Positions 47,600-57,984 of a stretch of 64,000 nucleotides of DNA are shown here, one piece after another. The notes under the pieces were generated by a model. That model had not been told where the DNA came from, did not search any database, and worked only from the letters and a program-made list of their open reading frames with translations. The first letter of the stretch is position 1; the number at the start of each line of letters is the position of its first letter. Source of the DNA: Portulaca oleracea (lineage: Eukaryota > Streptophyta > Magnoliopsida > Caryophyllales > Portulacaceae); the NCBI GenBank assembly GCA_029582165.1, contig CM055877.1, positions 8,237,855 through 8,301,854 of the forward strand, given 5' to 3'. The position numbers and the translations under genes are program-made.

Positions 47600-47965
47600 C
47601 TTCGTTTAATTCTTCCTTGTCTTTTTTTCCATACAAAGACAAAAAAAAAGAAAAAAGAAAAAAAAGTTATTGCCAGCTCAGTGATGTGGGCTCCACTTTT
47701 TATAATAAACTAGTACTTAGACCCGTGCGCTGCACGGGGCACAAGTAAATCGTATATATTGTTGAAAATATTACCAATGTAATATTTAAATGAATAAAGA
47801 AAAAAACAATAAAGCAAAATAAGAGTCATTAATGCAAACATACACATTAATACACACATTAATATTACATGATTTTTTTAAAAAAAATAAATAGAATCAA
47901 TTATAAATTTCCCGAAATGCCGTCATGAAAATTCACATATTTGGATCCTCACCCTTTATACCCAG

Positions 47966-47968
<3 letters not shown>
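47600..47968. other. Intergenic AT-rich DNA
   Basis: No gene or element recognised. A purine-rich AAAAAGAAAAAAG run lies near 47645. Confidence 0.4.
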
Positions 47969-48002
<34 letters not shown>

Positions 48003-48334
48003 ATAATTGGATTCTAATAATCCCTACTTTCACCAATTGGACAATGGTGGACCGTACTTTCACTTTGTATTATGGTGGACCAAAAACAAATAAAATTGGA
48101 TTTGAGTGGGACGTCGGCGAGTTGAGTGGCGGTGACTCGGTGGTTTGCTGACATGGCACATTAAAGTCAACCCGTTCAAACACATGGTCAACGTGCCATG
48201 TCAGCAAACCACCGAGTCACCGGATCAACTCACTGCGTTCACTCAAATCCAATTTTTTTGGTCCACCATGTCTGAAAGTGAATCACGGATCATCAATCAA
48301 TTGGTGAAAGTAGGGATTATTAGAATCCAATTAT

Positions 48335-48373
<39 letters not shown>
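47969..48373. mobile_element. Micron-like MITE copy C between two (TA)n tracts
   Basis: (TA)n at 47969-48000 and 48337-48373 bracket an element with ends ATTGGATTCTAATAATCCCT and GGGATTATTAGAATCCAATT. The interior differs from copies A and B and contains a perfect 29-bp inverted repeat at 48130-48158 and 48194-48222. Confidence 0.75.
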
Positions 48374-48376
<3 letters not shown>

Positions 48377-48378
48377 TA

Positions 48379-49442
48379 GGGGCCTGTTTGGTGAGACAAA
48401 CTCGAATGGAATAAGAACCCCAAGGATTCTAATTCCTGACTTTTGTGTGTTGGAGAGTATGTTTAGGAATGGAATTAAAATTCCATGGGGATTCTTATTC
48501 CCCCCAAATGGGAGGAATTAGAAACCTCCCAAATAGGAGGGGAATCAGATTCTATCCCTCTGAAATAGGATAATTATACCAAAAAAAAAGGCAAATGATT
48601 TTTTTTTTCATTTCATCCCTAAAAACCTCACTTTCTCGATTCATCCTCCAACTCCACATCAATGGCTTCCCTTCTCCATCCACCACCTCTGTGCCACTCC
48701 ATTAATCCCGTTGGCTTCCTTCTTCCCTTCTCCATTCACATCAATGGCTTCCCTTCTCCGTGGCCCGTTTCCTTCCCACACCGAAATAGTCCCAATCGCC
48801 GGCCAATGTGACTCACCCCTCTACCTTCCTCCCCCTGTTGAATACCCAGATTACCGTCATGAAAAAGGACCCAACCAGAACGAATTTCCTCATCAATTGC
48901 TTCTGATTTTCGATCTACATTCTTTGATGATGATGATGATGATAGAAGATGATGATGAAGAATGGATTTTTCCAGAAAGTAACCAAGTAAACTTCTTTTA
49001 TGATGATGATGTAGATGATGATGATGATGATGATGATGAAGATGAAGATGATGATGATGATGACGATGAATGGATTTTTCATGACAAGGAAAAGAACTAT
49101 TTTCGATCTACATTCTTTGATGAAGATGATGATGAATGGATCTTTCCAGAAAACATAGTTCTTCGATTTTTAATTTCCTTATCTTCCCAACTTCTTTTCC
49201 TTTTTTCTCAAATATGAATTTTATTTGGGGTTTTATTCAGATTGTACTATTTATCATATATTTTCTTTTTTATTATATTTTGATTCCATTCCATAACAAT
49301 TCACCAAACAACTATATTGGAATTTGATTCCATTCCAAATCTTCACCAAACACTTTCATTTTAGAATTCTAATCCCATACCCAACCTCGTAGGATTCTAA
49401 TTCCATACCCAACCCATTCCACTTTTCTCTCCAAACAAGCCC
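48379..49442 (+). mobile_element. Harbinger-like non-autonomous element carrying an Asp-rich ORF
   Basis: GGGGCCTGTTTGG at the left and CCAAACAAGCCC at the right are inverted ends flanked by TTA (48376-48378 and 49443-49445). TTA plus GGGCCTGTTTGG is the PIF/Harbinger signature. Subterminal GGATTCTAATTCC-type words occur on both sides. At 1064 bp it is much larger than the MITEs and holds an ORF but no transposase. Confidence 0.75.
48744..49217 (+). CDS. Asp-rich ORF inside the Harbinger-like element, doubtful gene
   Basis: From ATG 48744 the frame is open for about 157 codons. The N-terminal part is mixed in composition (MASLLRGPFPSHTEIV...). A (GAT)n-encoded Asp/Glu region follows, in which the phrase EWIFPE or EWIFHD occurs three times between acid runs. 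The C-terminus is hydrophobic. A near-duplicate of the start (ATCAATGGCTTCCCTTCTCC) lies 82 bp upstream. It may be a captured host fragment expanded by trinucleotide slippage. No family recognised, and coding status is unproven. Confidence 0.3.
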   Translation: MASLLRGPFPSHTEIVPIAGQCDSPLYLPPPVEYPDYRHEKGPNQNEFPHQLLLIFDLHSLMMMMMIEDDDEEWIFPESNQVNFFYDDDVDDDDDDDDEDEDDDDDDDEWIFHDKEKNYFRSTFFDEDDDEWIFPENIVLRFLISLSSQLLFLFSQI

Positions 49443-49445
49443 TTA

Positions 49446-50408
49446 GGACTTCATTGTCCCGCTAATCCCTCCCTATCAAATGGCTTATTGGGCCATCCTT
49501 TAAGGTAAATAACCCTAATAAATATACCACTCATTATAGTTGGGCTGTGTCATTTAATTTCAAAAGAGAAGTCTCGGTTGAGGAATTGCCCTGAAGCTAC
49601 CAGTTTTGGAAACATTAATACTAAAACGGGCCGAAGACTCTTCCACTGGACCACCAAGGGTATGGCCTGATTAAAACTAGACCAGTCGATTCGGGAGGGC
49701 GGACAGGTTATGGGTTAAATGTACATCGGATTCGGGTCGATTCAATGGGGTTACGACTGCGACTTTTTTACGTTTTTTTTTATAAAAAAAATTGTCTCCA
49801 AGTACTACTTTTTGTACAATGTACAAAATAAAATACAATTATCTTCAAGTAATGATAGATTATTGTAAATGTTTCAACTTAAATTAGAGAAATAACAAAT
49901 GAATGAGTTATGCTTATAATTTAATAGTTATGAATTTCAATGAAAGCCACAAATTCTAATAGAGTTGAACTTAAAATATTTTTTTTCGTGTCAAACGGTC
50001 GGGTCGGTTTTCCCCCACTAATTTGTGGGTTTTTTCAGGTTCGGTTTACTTTGAGTTCAAGTTAAGCAAATTGTGTTGAAATCTAAAATCTCAGAGCGGG
50101 TTTTGATCGTGTTATTGGACCGAAGAAATAACAGGGGTCAATCGATCAGTCAACCATGTATCGGCGGTTCAACAACCTTCTTTGTGCATGATAAATGGCA
50201 CCAAACTGAATGTTTTTTTTTTCAGCTTTGGGATGCTTTCTGCTTATCGAGGATGACTATGCATGTATGAACTGCAAATGTTGCTCTTGCCCAGAAGATG
50301 TTTCAGTTTGTGGAAGGTCAGGTATCTTACATGCTGTTTCAATTCTTCTCTAGTGACCCCATTTTCATTATCTAACTAACATAGGAATTAATAGTATCAC
50401 AAGTCTTA
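49446..50408. other. Intergenic with a decayed hAT-like stretch
   Basis: GGGCGGACAGGTTATGGG and GGTCGGGTCGGTTTTCCC words at about 49680-50040 resemble hAT subterminal sequence, but ends and TSD are not found. No gene. Confidence 0.4.
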
Positions 50409-50695
50409 GACCTCGTTCTTTTATGCGGTAACTTGCGATGCGGTACCACACCATACCGTACTACTCAATCTTCTACTACACTCCACCACACTTTACCATA
50501 ATCATTACCAAAATATCTTCTTACTTTTCTCTCTCCTCACTTTTTTCATCTACTTTTTATATTATCTCTCATCACCTATCCCACCTACCACAAGTCCCAC
50601 TACAACTCACCACAACCCACCAACTTCACCACGCTTTTTCAAATTGCACCGCACCGCACCATTACCACACCGCACAGCACCGCACCAATGGAGCC
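50409..50695. mobile_element. Tourist-like MITE, copy 8
   Basis: Left GACCTCGTTCTTTTATGCGG and right ...GGAGCC ends are flanked by TTA at 50406-50408 and 50696-50698. The right terminus is partly decayed. Interior is CCACAAC/CACCGCA-rich. Confidence 0.75.
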
Positions 50696-50954
50696 TTATT
50701 CAGGTTTAAAGTGACACTGTTGAAATAATCATCACCCAGTTTTTCATGGGAGAATTCTCCGGACAAAGTGATTGTATAGACTGTGATGGTATGATCCGTT
50801 GTCTCATCTATTTACTCTGAAACTCCCTGTCTCACATCATTTTTGGCACAGTATATCAATACTTGAGAAAGCAACTGTCAAAACTTAAGATGAACGATGT
50901 AATGTACTGCAGAATTTGCCTCTCAAGAACGGTGGAAAACTTGAATTGTATAAT

Positions 50955-51247
50955 TGTAACAACCCGGGTATATGGTTAAGTGTGGCTTAAGAGAATTGAA
51001 ATGATTACTCATATCACCAAGGTGCACCTTCTTTTATGGTAACTCATCCGTTGGGAACCTCTCAGTTAAGCGTGCTTGGCTGGGAGTAGTCTCAGGATGG
51101 GTGACCTCCTAGGAAGTTTTCCCAGACAGCATGTGAGCGATGACGAAACACGCTGGAAAGACTCGTGGTGATTTGTGGAACCAGTCAGCGATCCCTGAAG
51201 CAGTTATCAGTAATGTCCGCGGCCCGGGAGGGGGCCGGGGCGTTATA
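50955..51247 (+). mobile_element. Cassandra-type solo LTR with 5S-rRNA-like insert (TSD ATAAT)
   Basis: TGTAACAACCCGGG to GGGGCGTTATA, 293 bp, flanked by perfect ATAAT duplications (50950-50954 and 51248-51252). The middle carries 5S-rRNA-like sequence: AGTTAAGCGTGCTTGG (A-box region, 51064-51079) and GGATGGGTGACCTCCTAGGA (C-box region, from 51095). Cassandra elements are plant TRIMs whose LTRs contain a 5S promoter read by RNA polymerase III. There is one LTR only, no internal domain. Confidence 0.9.
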
Positions 51248-51285
51248 ATAATGTAGAGTAAAAGATCAATTTTGTGTCTAGAATC

Positions 51286-52066
51286 TGTTGGAATTATTTC
51301 ATGATTATAAGAAGATTATATAACATGAAAAATCATGTGGTACAAGTATAAAGATCATATATAAGATAAATATTGAAAATGTGATCAACATGGGTCCATA
51401 AGAGATCGGCACGGGTCGTGTTGAGGCAATACAGACCGTGTTGGAACCCAAAATCAGTTTTTAATGCTAACAACTATATAATCTTGTGTATTAAGTTTAT
51501 AATATCAACATTAAATCCGATATTATATGGATTCCAACAGCTATATTTTGACTAAGGGGGTGTTTGGCTACCCAACTTTTTGGGTAGCTTTTAGCTTTTT
51601 GGAGAGCTTTTAGCTTTTTGACCAAGGTTAAAAAGGTACTTGTGGTGTTTGGTAGGTAGCTTTTTATATTAGCTTTTTTGATCCAAAAAGCTAGTTTTCA
51701 AAAAGCTACTTGATGAAGCTTTTTTGAGGTAGCTTTTCACAAAAAGCTATTTTACCAAACATTTTTCCTACAATCAGCTAACTCAATCAGCTAAAGTCAA
51801 ACAGTTAATCCAAAAAGCTATCAGCTACCAGCTGGTTGCCAAACAGGGCCTAAGTCAAGGTCTTAATCATCCATTAAGGACCTTAATTATACCTTTGACT
51901 AAGTGGTGTGATTAGGGTTGAATTACAAGAGCTAAGTTTTATCCCTTTGAACATTTACAGTATAGTAAATAACTTTTAAAGAAAGTGAGTACGATCCACG
52001 ACTCTTAGCGATATCCAAACGAGTTTCCATTGTTTTCTATACCTTTTACTCCCCTTTCCTCCAACA
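51286..52066 (+). mobile_element. Solo LTR of the 53015-58774 family (TSD GAATC), with nested MITE
   Basis: TGTTGGAATTATTTC to TTTCCTCCAACA, flanked by perfect GAATC duplications (51281-51285 and 52067-52071). It is homologous to the LTRs at 53015-53786 and 57985-58774, including GCTAAGTTTTATCCCTTTGA. It is interrupted by a Tourist MITE (51556-51850) and lacks the CTCCTATAAATAGGAG TATA region. It is more diverged than the other two LTRs. Confidence 0.88.
51556..51850. mobile_element. Tourist MITE nested in the solo LTR (TSD TAA)
   Basis: GGGGGTGTTTGGCTACCCAA at the left and GGTTGCCAAACAGGGCC at the right, flanked by TAA at 51553-51555 and 51851-51853. AGCTTTTTGG words repeat inside. A related copy lies at 52696-52984. 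Confidence 0.82.
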
Positions 52067-52212
52067 GAATCAAATAGCCCACATTGTATATTTGCATCTA
52101 GATGAAAGAACAATAACACAAAAGACCTTGCTTCTGCCAGATAGTTAAAGACATTACTTAGGTAAATCTCTTGGCGTTTCTCAATGACTGAATGACAATA
52201 TTGTCTTACATT

Positions 52213-52690
52213 TGCAACCTCATGTTAGATATTCAGCAACTTCACTCTCCAATAATAATTTCTTCCCTTTCCATAATACTCCTCGACGAGCACTTTTGCC
52301 CAAAGATTTCTGATTTCGGCCTTGCCAAGATACTCCCGGCGCAGAAGAAGAATGCTATATTCATGTCAGAAGCCAGGGGAACTGTCGTCTACAGCTACAG
52401 AATGTTGGTCCTAGAAATGGTTGGCTGCAGGACAAAACCTGATGTCAAAGTCGAGTGCAGCAGCGACTAGTATTTTCCCCAATGGATATACAAGCAACTC
52501 GAACAAGGCGAGGAACGTGAGGATCAAGAGGTTGATGCATTCACAGATGTTGAAGGAGAATTGTGGAGGAAGATGGTTGTAGTGAGCCTGTGGTGCATAC
52601 AAACAAGCCCTCAAAGCAGAGTTGTGGAGATGTTAGAGGGAGCCTTTGAATCACTGCAAGTTCCTCCTATTCCCTGTTTGGCCTCCCTTA
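52213..52690 (+). pseudogene. Receptor-like kinase fragment (LRK10-like), pseudogene
   Basis: Translated pieces match the C-terminal half of an LRK10/PR5K-type receptor kinase: LLDEHFCPKISDFGLAK with the DFG motif at 52312-52320, then MSEARGT, a YSYRMLVLEMVG block, and later WRKMVVVSLWCIQT and VVEMLEGAFESLQVPP. The catalytic-loop region upstream is decayed. The segment between RGT and YSYRM (activation segment through subdomain IX) is deleted, and a stop follows near 52470 before the frame changes. Such kinases act at the plasma membrane in signalling and disease resistance. This remnant cannot be functional. The extracellular and N-lobe parts are absent nearby. Confidence 0.82.
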
Positions 52691-52695
52691 CAACA

Positions 52696-52984
52696 GGGGT
52701 GTTTGGCTACCAAACTTTTTGGGTAGCATTTAGTTTTTTTTACCAAGGTTAAAAAATTACTTGAAGTGTTTGGTAAGTAGCTTTTTATTTTAGTTTTTTG
52801 AACCTTATACGCTAGTTTCTAAAAAGCTACTTGATGAAGTTTTTTGAATTAACTTTTCACAAAAATCTAGTTTACCAAACATTTTTTCTACAATCAGCTA
52901 ACCCAAACAGCTAAAGTCAAACAGCTAATCTAAACAACTATCAGCTAACAGCTACTAACTATCAGCTAGTTGCCAAACATGGCC
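52696..52984. mobile_element. Tourist MITE following the kinase remnant
   Basis: GGGGTGTTTGGCTACCAAAC to GTTGCCAAACATGGCC, homologous along its length to 51556-51850. No clear TSD. Confidence 0.7.
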
Positions 52985-53135
52985 AATGTTGCTGCCACAA
53001 CATGGTTTTTCAACTGTTGGATATATTTCAAGAGTATAAGACAATTATATAGCCTAAAGAATAAAGTATATTAAGTATAAGGTTCATATATAAGTGAAAC
53101 AATAAGAATATGATCAACACGGGTGAAACAGAAAG

Positions 53136-53242
53136 CAACACGGGTCGTGTTGTCTTCCAGAGAGCAAGGAAACAATTCCTGCGCTCAACACGGGTCGTGT
53201 TGAGCCAACACGGACCGTGTTGATTCAACACGAGTCGTGTTG
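53136..53242 (+). repeat. CAACACGNNYCGTGTTG palindrome array (5' LTR)
   Basis: Palindromes of form CAACACG-3 nt-CGTGTTG start at 53136, 53186, 53206 and 53226. The last three are spaced exactly 20 bp. Central triplets are GGT, GGT, GAC and AGT. Confidence 0.92.
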
Positions 53243-53440
53243 AAGGCAGGATTGTATTAATTGCTAACGGCTATATGATTTTGTGTAATTAGTGCTTGAT
53301 ATCGTCATTAAGTACGATTATGCTGAGATTGCAATAGCTATATGACTTGACTTGGTCAAGGTCATATTAAGGACATAATCTCATCATTAAGGCTCTTGAT
53401 TACCCTTTGACTAGGGTATCCTAAGTGGGTGGTAATCTCC

Positions 53441-53449
53441 TATAAATAG
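53441..53449 (+). promoter_or_regulatory. LTR TATA box within a palindrome
   Basis: TATAAATAG lies inside CTCCTATAAATAGGAG. The same sequence is at 58430 in the 3' LTR. Confidence 0.7.
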
Positions 53450-53786
53450 GAGACATCCTAAGCTATTTGAGACACACCATTCTAAGCTAATCACAACCTC
53501 ATTCTAGTATAGATTTGCGGCTATACTAGAGTGATTCAAGTGAGAATCTATTTCTTGAGTGTTACAAGTGCTAAGTTTTATCCCTTTGAACATTTACGGT
53601 ACAGTAAATAGTTCTTAAGGAAAATGAGTACGAGGCCATGACTCTTAGCGTTATCCAAACAAGTCAAGTTAACCATTTGGTTATTAAGTTCTATCTCCGT
53701 CTTGTCATATGTACCGCTAGAAGATCAAGTCAAGTCAAGTGAAGATGATGAAGATTCAAGCCGTTGTCAAACATCATTTACCAACA

Positions 53787-56700
53787 ATCTTAAGAACTAT
53801 TTTACAAGACAAGATTGGAGGAGGCTAAGAGTACATTGGACATCCAAGATTCAAGAGGGATTACAAAGATAAGTTTATATTTTACAAGTTTATTAGTATC
53901 AATTTTTCATATAAGTTTATTAAGTTTTATTGAGCAAGTTTAATGGTTAAAAGTTTATTAATCATTTGTTTATCTATATGTGTTTTATATAGATGAGAAA
54001 TTGATACATAAGAGTGGCAATACAAGTACAAGATCTTGATGTTCATGATGGGAATTGTTGCTTGATTATGCAATAATGTTTACATGGATTAAGGGCAAGG
54101 TAACAACAAAGTCATTTACAAGGAGGTCAAAGGTAATTAAGTTGTTGTTATTATTTGGGGGTTATATGCATGTGCATTGACCATGATTAAGTTGCCTCTT
54201 AATATTGTCAAGTTAATACCAATGGAATGAATATGTTTTATTACCTTTGACATGTTTAATTGGTTTATGAGAATTGCCATCAAGGATAAGTGTTTGAAAT
54301 TCCATGATAAGGTAGTTGTTGATGGATGGTGCAAGAAAAGTCAAAATAAGTATTTATTTATTTATTTACATTATTAAGTGTACCATTGAACACCTACATA
54401 AGTTACAAGTTTATTTTAGCCATATGTTTTAAGTTGGCTATGATATGGAAGTTTCATACTAGTAATAAGGATGATATTATTATCATTAAAATATTCATTA
54501 GTTGAATGTTTTAAGTTACAAGTTTTTAAGGTGTTTAATGTGGAAATTCATTGTAGCAAAATTATATTTTGCTTCTTATAAGCTGAATTTTTCCATGTTT
54601 ATTCACATGTTCAAAGTATCATCAAGTTTATTCCGCTAATTGTTTTTGATATTAATATGAAGGATGAGTACAAGTTGATTAGACCTTTTATTAATATCTT
54701 GATTGGAAATCTTGTTCCATGTTTATAAGTGATAAGTGTGAGTGATTTCATGCTTATTGTTTTGCCTATTGTTATTCAAGTATTGTTTAATAGCATGATT
54801 AACAAGTTAATTTTATGTTTAAGTTTAAAGCATGAAAAATAGAATATAAGTATTGGCATAAGTATTATGTTTCCAATTTATAAGGTGCCATGAAATTCTA
54901 TTTGATTATCTCAAGTTTATGATTCTATTCTTGATTATTACAATGAGTTTATGCAATTGAAAGTCAAATATGAATTTGTTATTAAGATAAGCTTTGCATA
55001 TAAGTATAATTTTTATGAGAATTATTTGAATGCATACAAGTGGCTTGTTTATTGTCTTAAAGAAATTCACTATAAGTTATGTGTGTATTAAGGTTCAAAT
55101 TTCATTATTATCATGAGTATATTCTTATTATGCTTATAAGTATTGTAACACGACAAGCATAATAAGTTATTGTTATTTTACAAGAACATATATATGTGAT
55201 TATATATGTTGATAAAGTATTGGCAACATTATATCGTTATTAAGATGAGATAGCAAGTTTGTGTACAAGAAGCCATATAAAAGAAATTATATATGAGCAA
55301 TCATATGTAATTTATTTTGTACAAGTTTATGAATGGCTAATATAATTTCCTAGATATTGGAAATATAAGAGTACACAAGTTAATAAGAAAGACAAAGGAT
55401 TAATCATGTTAATATGATTAATGGTATGCATAAATATAAGGTACATATATATAAGTTGTCTATGCTATTTCAAAATACTATTAAGTATACATAATATGGA
55501 TTCAAGTATGTGAATTCATGATATGTATAAATTTGATAAGAAAGCTTTCTATGCTTATAAGATGTTGCATAAGTATAAGATGTTGCATAAGTAAGGACTC
55601 ATGATTATTTCTAACAAGTTGAACCTATAAGGTTATTTGGCTAATTTTCTTAGCTAATTATGCAAAGAAATTTTCATATGTTTTGTTAAGTTTTGTACTA
55701 AGTTCAATTCAAGTATGAAATTAATTTAAGTATTGACTTTCATGCATATTAACAAGTATCTTGTTATGTGATTCATGTTTATGAATGTTTATAGAGTTTT
55801 ATGATTTATTCAAACATGCCAAGAGGATTTAAGTTTTGGTTGTTTGATTAAAATAAGTATTTGACTCTATGTTGTTTATGACATGACAAGTATAAGAATA
55901 ATCACTTGATTCTATAAGAGCTTAAGGCAATTTTGCTTGTTTTTCCTAAGTGCAAAATTGATTCATGTGATTATATGAGTATGTAGAATCATAAGTTGTT
56001 AATTTCCTTTTATTCATGGAAATATAAGTAGACAAGAACATGCTTTAATCTTAACAAGGAAATATGAGTGGAGGTTTTATTCACTAATATTGTGTCTACA
56101 AGTTTGATCATGCTAGTAAGCTTAAGTATGTTATATTTTACTACATGTTAATTTAAGTAGTTGTAAGTCATGTACTTGCCGCTATGTTCTTAGGCAATTC
56201 AAGTTATTTATAAGTGACATGGACATAAGTTTTTCTACATGTTTGATTGATGTTTGCTTCTCATGTTATTCGATCATATTTTAGTATGATAAGAGTTTAT
56301 TAAGATTTTATGCAAGTTCACTATAAGATAAATTTCTTTATGAAATATGTGAATGGATTGCATAAGATAAATGAGAAGATTTCATACTTTTGTATGGTTT
56401 ATGTGTCAATATGTATATGTTTACATATATGTATTCATTGAGTTATGACATATGAAATATCAAACATGATTAGATAAGTATAAGATTGAACATGATTACT
56501 CATGTGTTTTAGTGTATTCATAAATATAAGTTGAATACATGTTTGTCCTGTTAATTTTTCAAGTTTATAAAAGCATGTAGTAGAATACAAGAAAGTATTT
56601 TTATACATAAGGAATTATGCATACTTGCGATAGACTATAATTCATGATTATGGAAATGGTTATTCTTTGAGGTTTTACAAGATCATAAAGTTTAATTTAT

Positions 56701-57984
56701 GAGGTTTCCGGATAATCATGATTAAGAATGGACTATGTTGTTTGCATAAGTTGAGTATGCATATATCAAGTTTATTTGCTACATAAGAAGTGTATAGTTT
56801 TTGTACATTTGATTATTCTAAATTCATGATGATATATATATTTATCAATGAATTTGGAAATGATAAAGTTTAAGTGTTATATATTATGTTTAAGTCTTCA
56901 TAGCTATATGCTTTGAAGGGTGGACTTAAACATAAAAGGAGAGCATACGACCATGGTAATATGATGGTTTAGTCATACACTTGGTAGTATACTCTACAAC
57001 TCTACAAGATAATCATTCATGATTATGAATCATTGTTTATTCAATGAGTTAAAGTTATAAGTTCAAGTATGTAGCAAAGGATTGAGATGTAATGGTTTAA
57101 TTACATATAAGTTGGAAATTTGATTTCCATATAAATCAAAGGTTAAGTGATTTGTCAAGTGTGAAGTTATTTTATTCACAAGTTTGTATCTATAGTTTTT
57201 TGGATAATAAGCATATAAGAGGATCCATATCAAGTTTACACACGGTATAGTGTGATTGTATCCGAAAAATAATATGATGGTTTGTTCATATTATGGTGAG
57301 GATATTCTTATTAAGGCCATGGTAAAGATATAATAATATATCTAGTGGACCTTGTTATTAGAGATGGGTTAAGTAGCCCGAATCTCTACTACTTCACAAC
57401 AATGACTCAATTTTACGAATTGGAATACCACCAATTTCTAAATTTCAAATGAGTACGGAGCTGTCTAAAGTAGTAGGAAGCATCGATTTTATACATCTTA
57501 GGTTGAGTGATGCTTAATATCTGTAATGACAAGAGGTTGAGTAGTAATACTCTTAATGGACTTTGTGGAAAACCTAATTACAGGGGTGGTATAATTACAA
57601 AGTCTACCTATGTAAGTGTAATGTGTGGCCGCATAAAGGAACTATGGGCTAAAGTTCCGAAATACTTACTAAGGATAAGGACACAAGGCCGGATAATAGT
57701 GTCAAAGTATTTACACTCAAGATTTAAAAATATATGTGTGTTATGAGTATAGTTGGTCAAAATAAATCCAAAGTTCAAAGCTATGTCTATTTTGTGATTT
57801 GGACACAATTTTGACTCATATACACTAATTGAAGAGTTCAAAGAGTAATCTACTTTTCATTAGGCATATGTTTTAAGGATTCTCTGGTGATTATAAGTTA
57901 AGGTATATCTCAAATAGCGGGGGTATAAGCCTCTTAAGTAAAGTTATTTCAAGGGTTTTACATACTCTTGAAATAGCGGGGGAT
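53787..57984 (+). other. Non-coding internal domain, strand-biased
   Basis: 4.2 kb, very AT-rich, no open frame with recognisable content. The + strand is dense in AAGT, ATAAG and CAAGTTTA words, while their complements are rare. In 54361-54640 I count nine AAGT and no ACTT. This is unlike the surrounding intergenic DNA. Confidence 0.75.

Larger units (their letters stand above)
53015..53786 (+). repeat. 5' LTR of the non-coding element, 772 bp
   Basis: TGTTGGATATATTTC to CATTTACCAACA. It carries the palindrome array (53136-53242) and a TATA box at 53441-53449 set in the palindrome CTCCTATAAATAGGAG. Confidence 0.9.

Noticed and set aside
51054..51119. 5S rRNA gene
   Set aside because: Only part of the 5S sequence is present, with substitutions, inside a TG...TA unit with TSDs. 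It belongs to a Cassandra LTR.
57507..57746. 79-codon ORF in the non-coding retroelement
   Set aside because: Isolated short frame with no similarity to gag or pol motifs.
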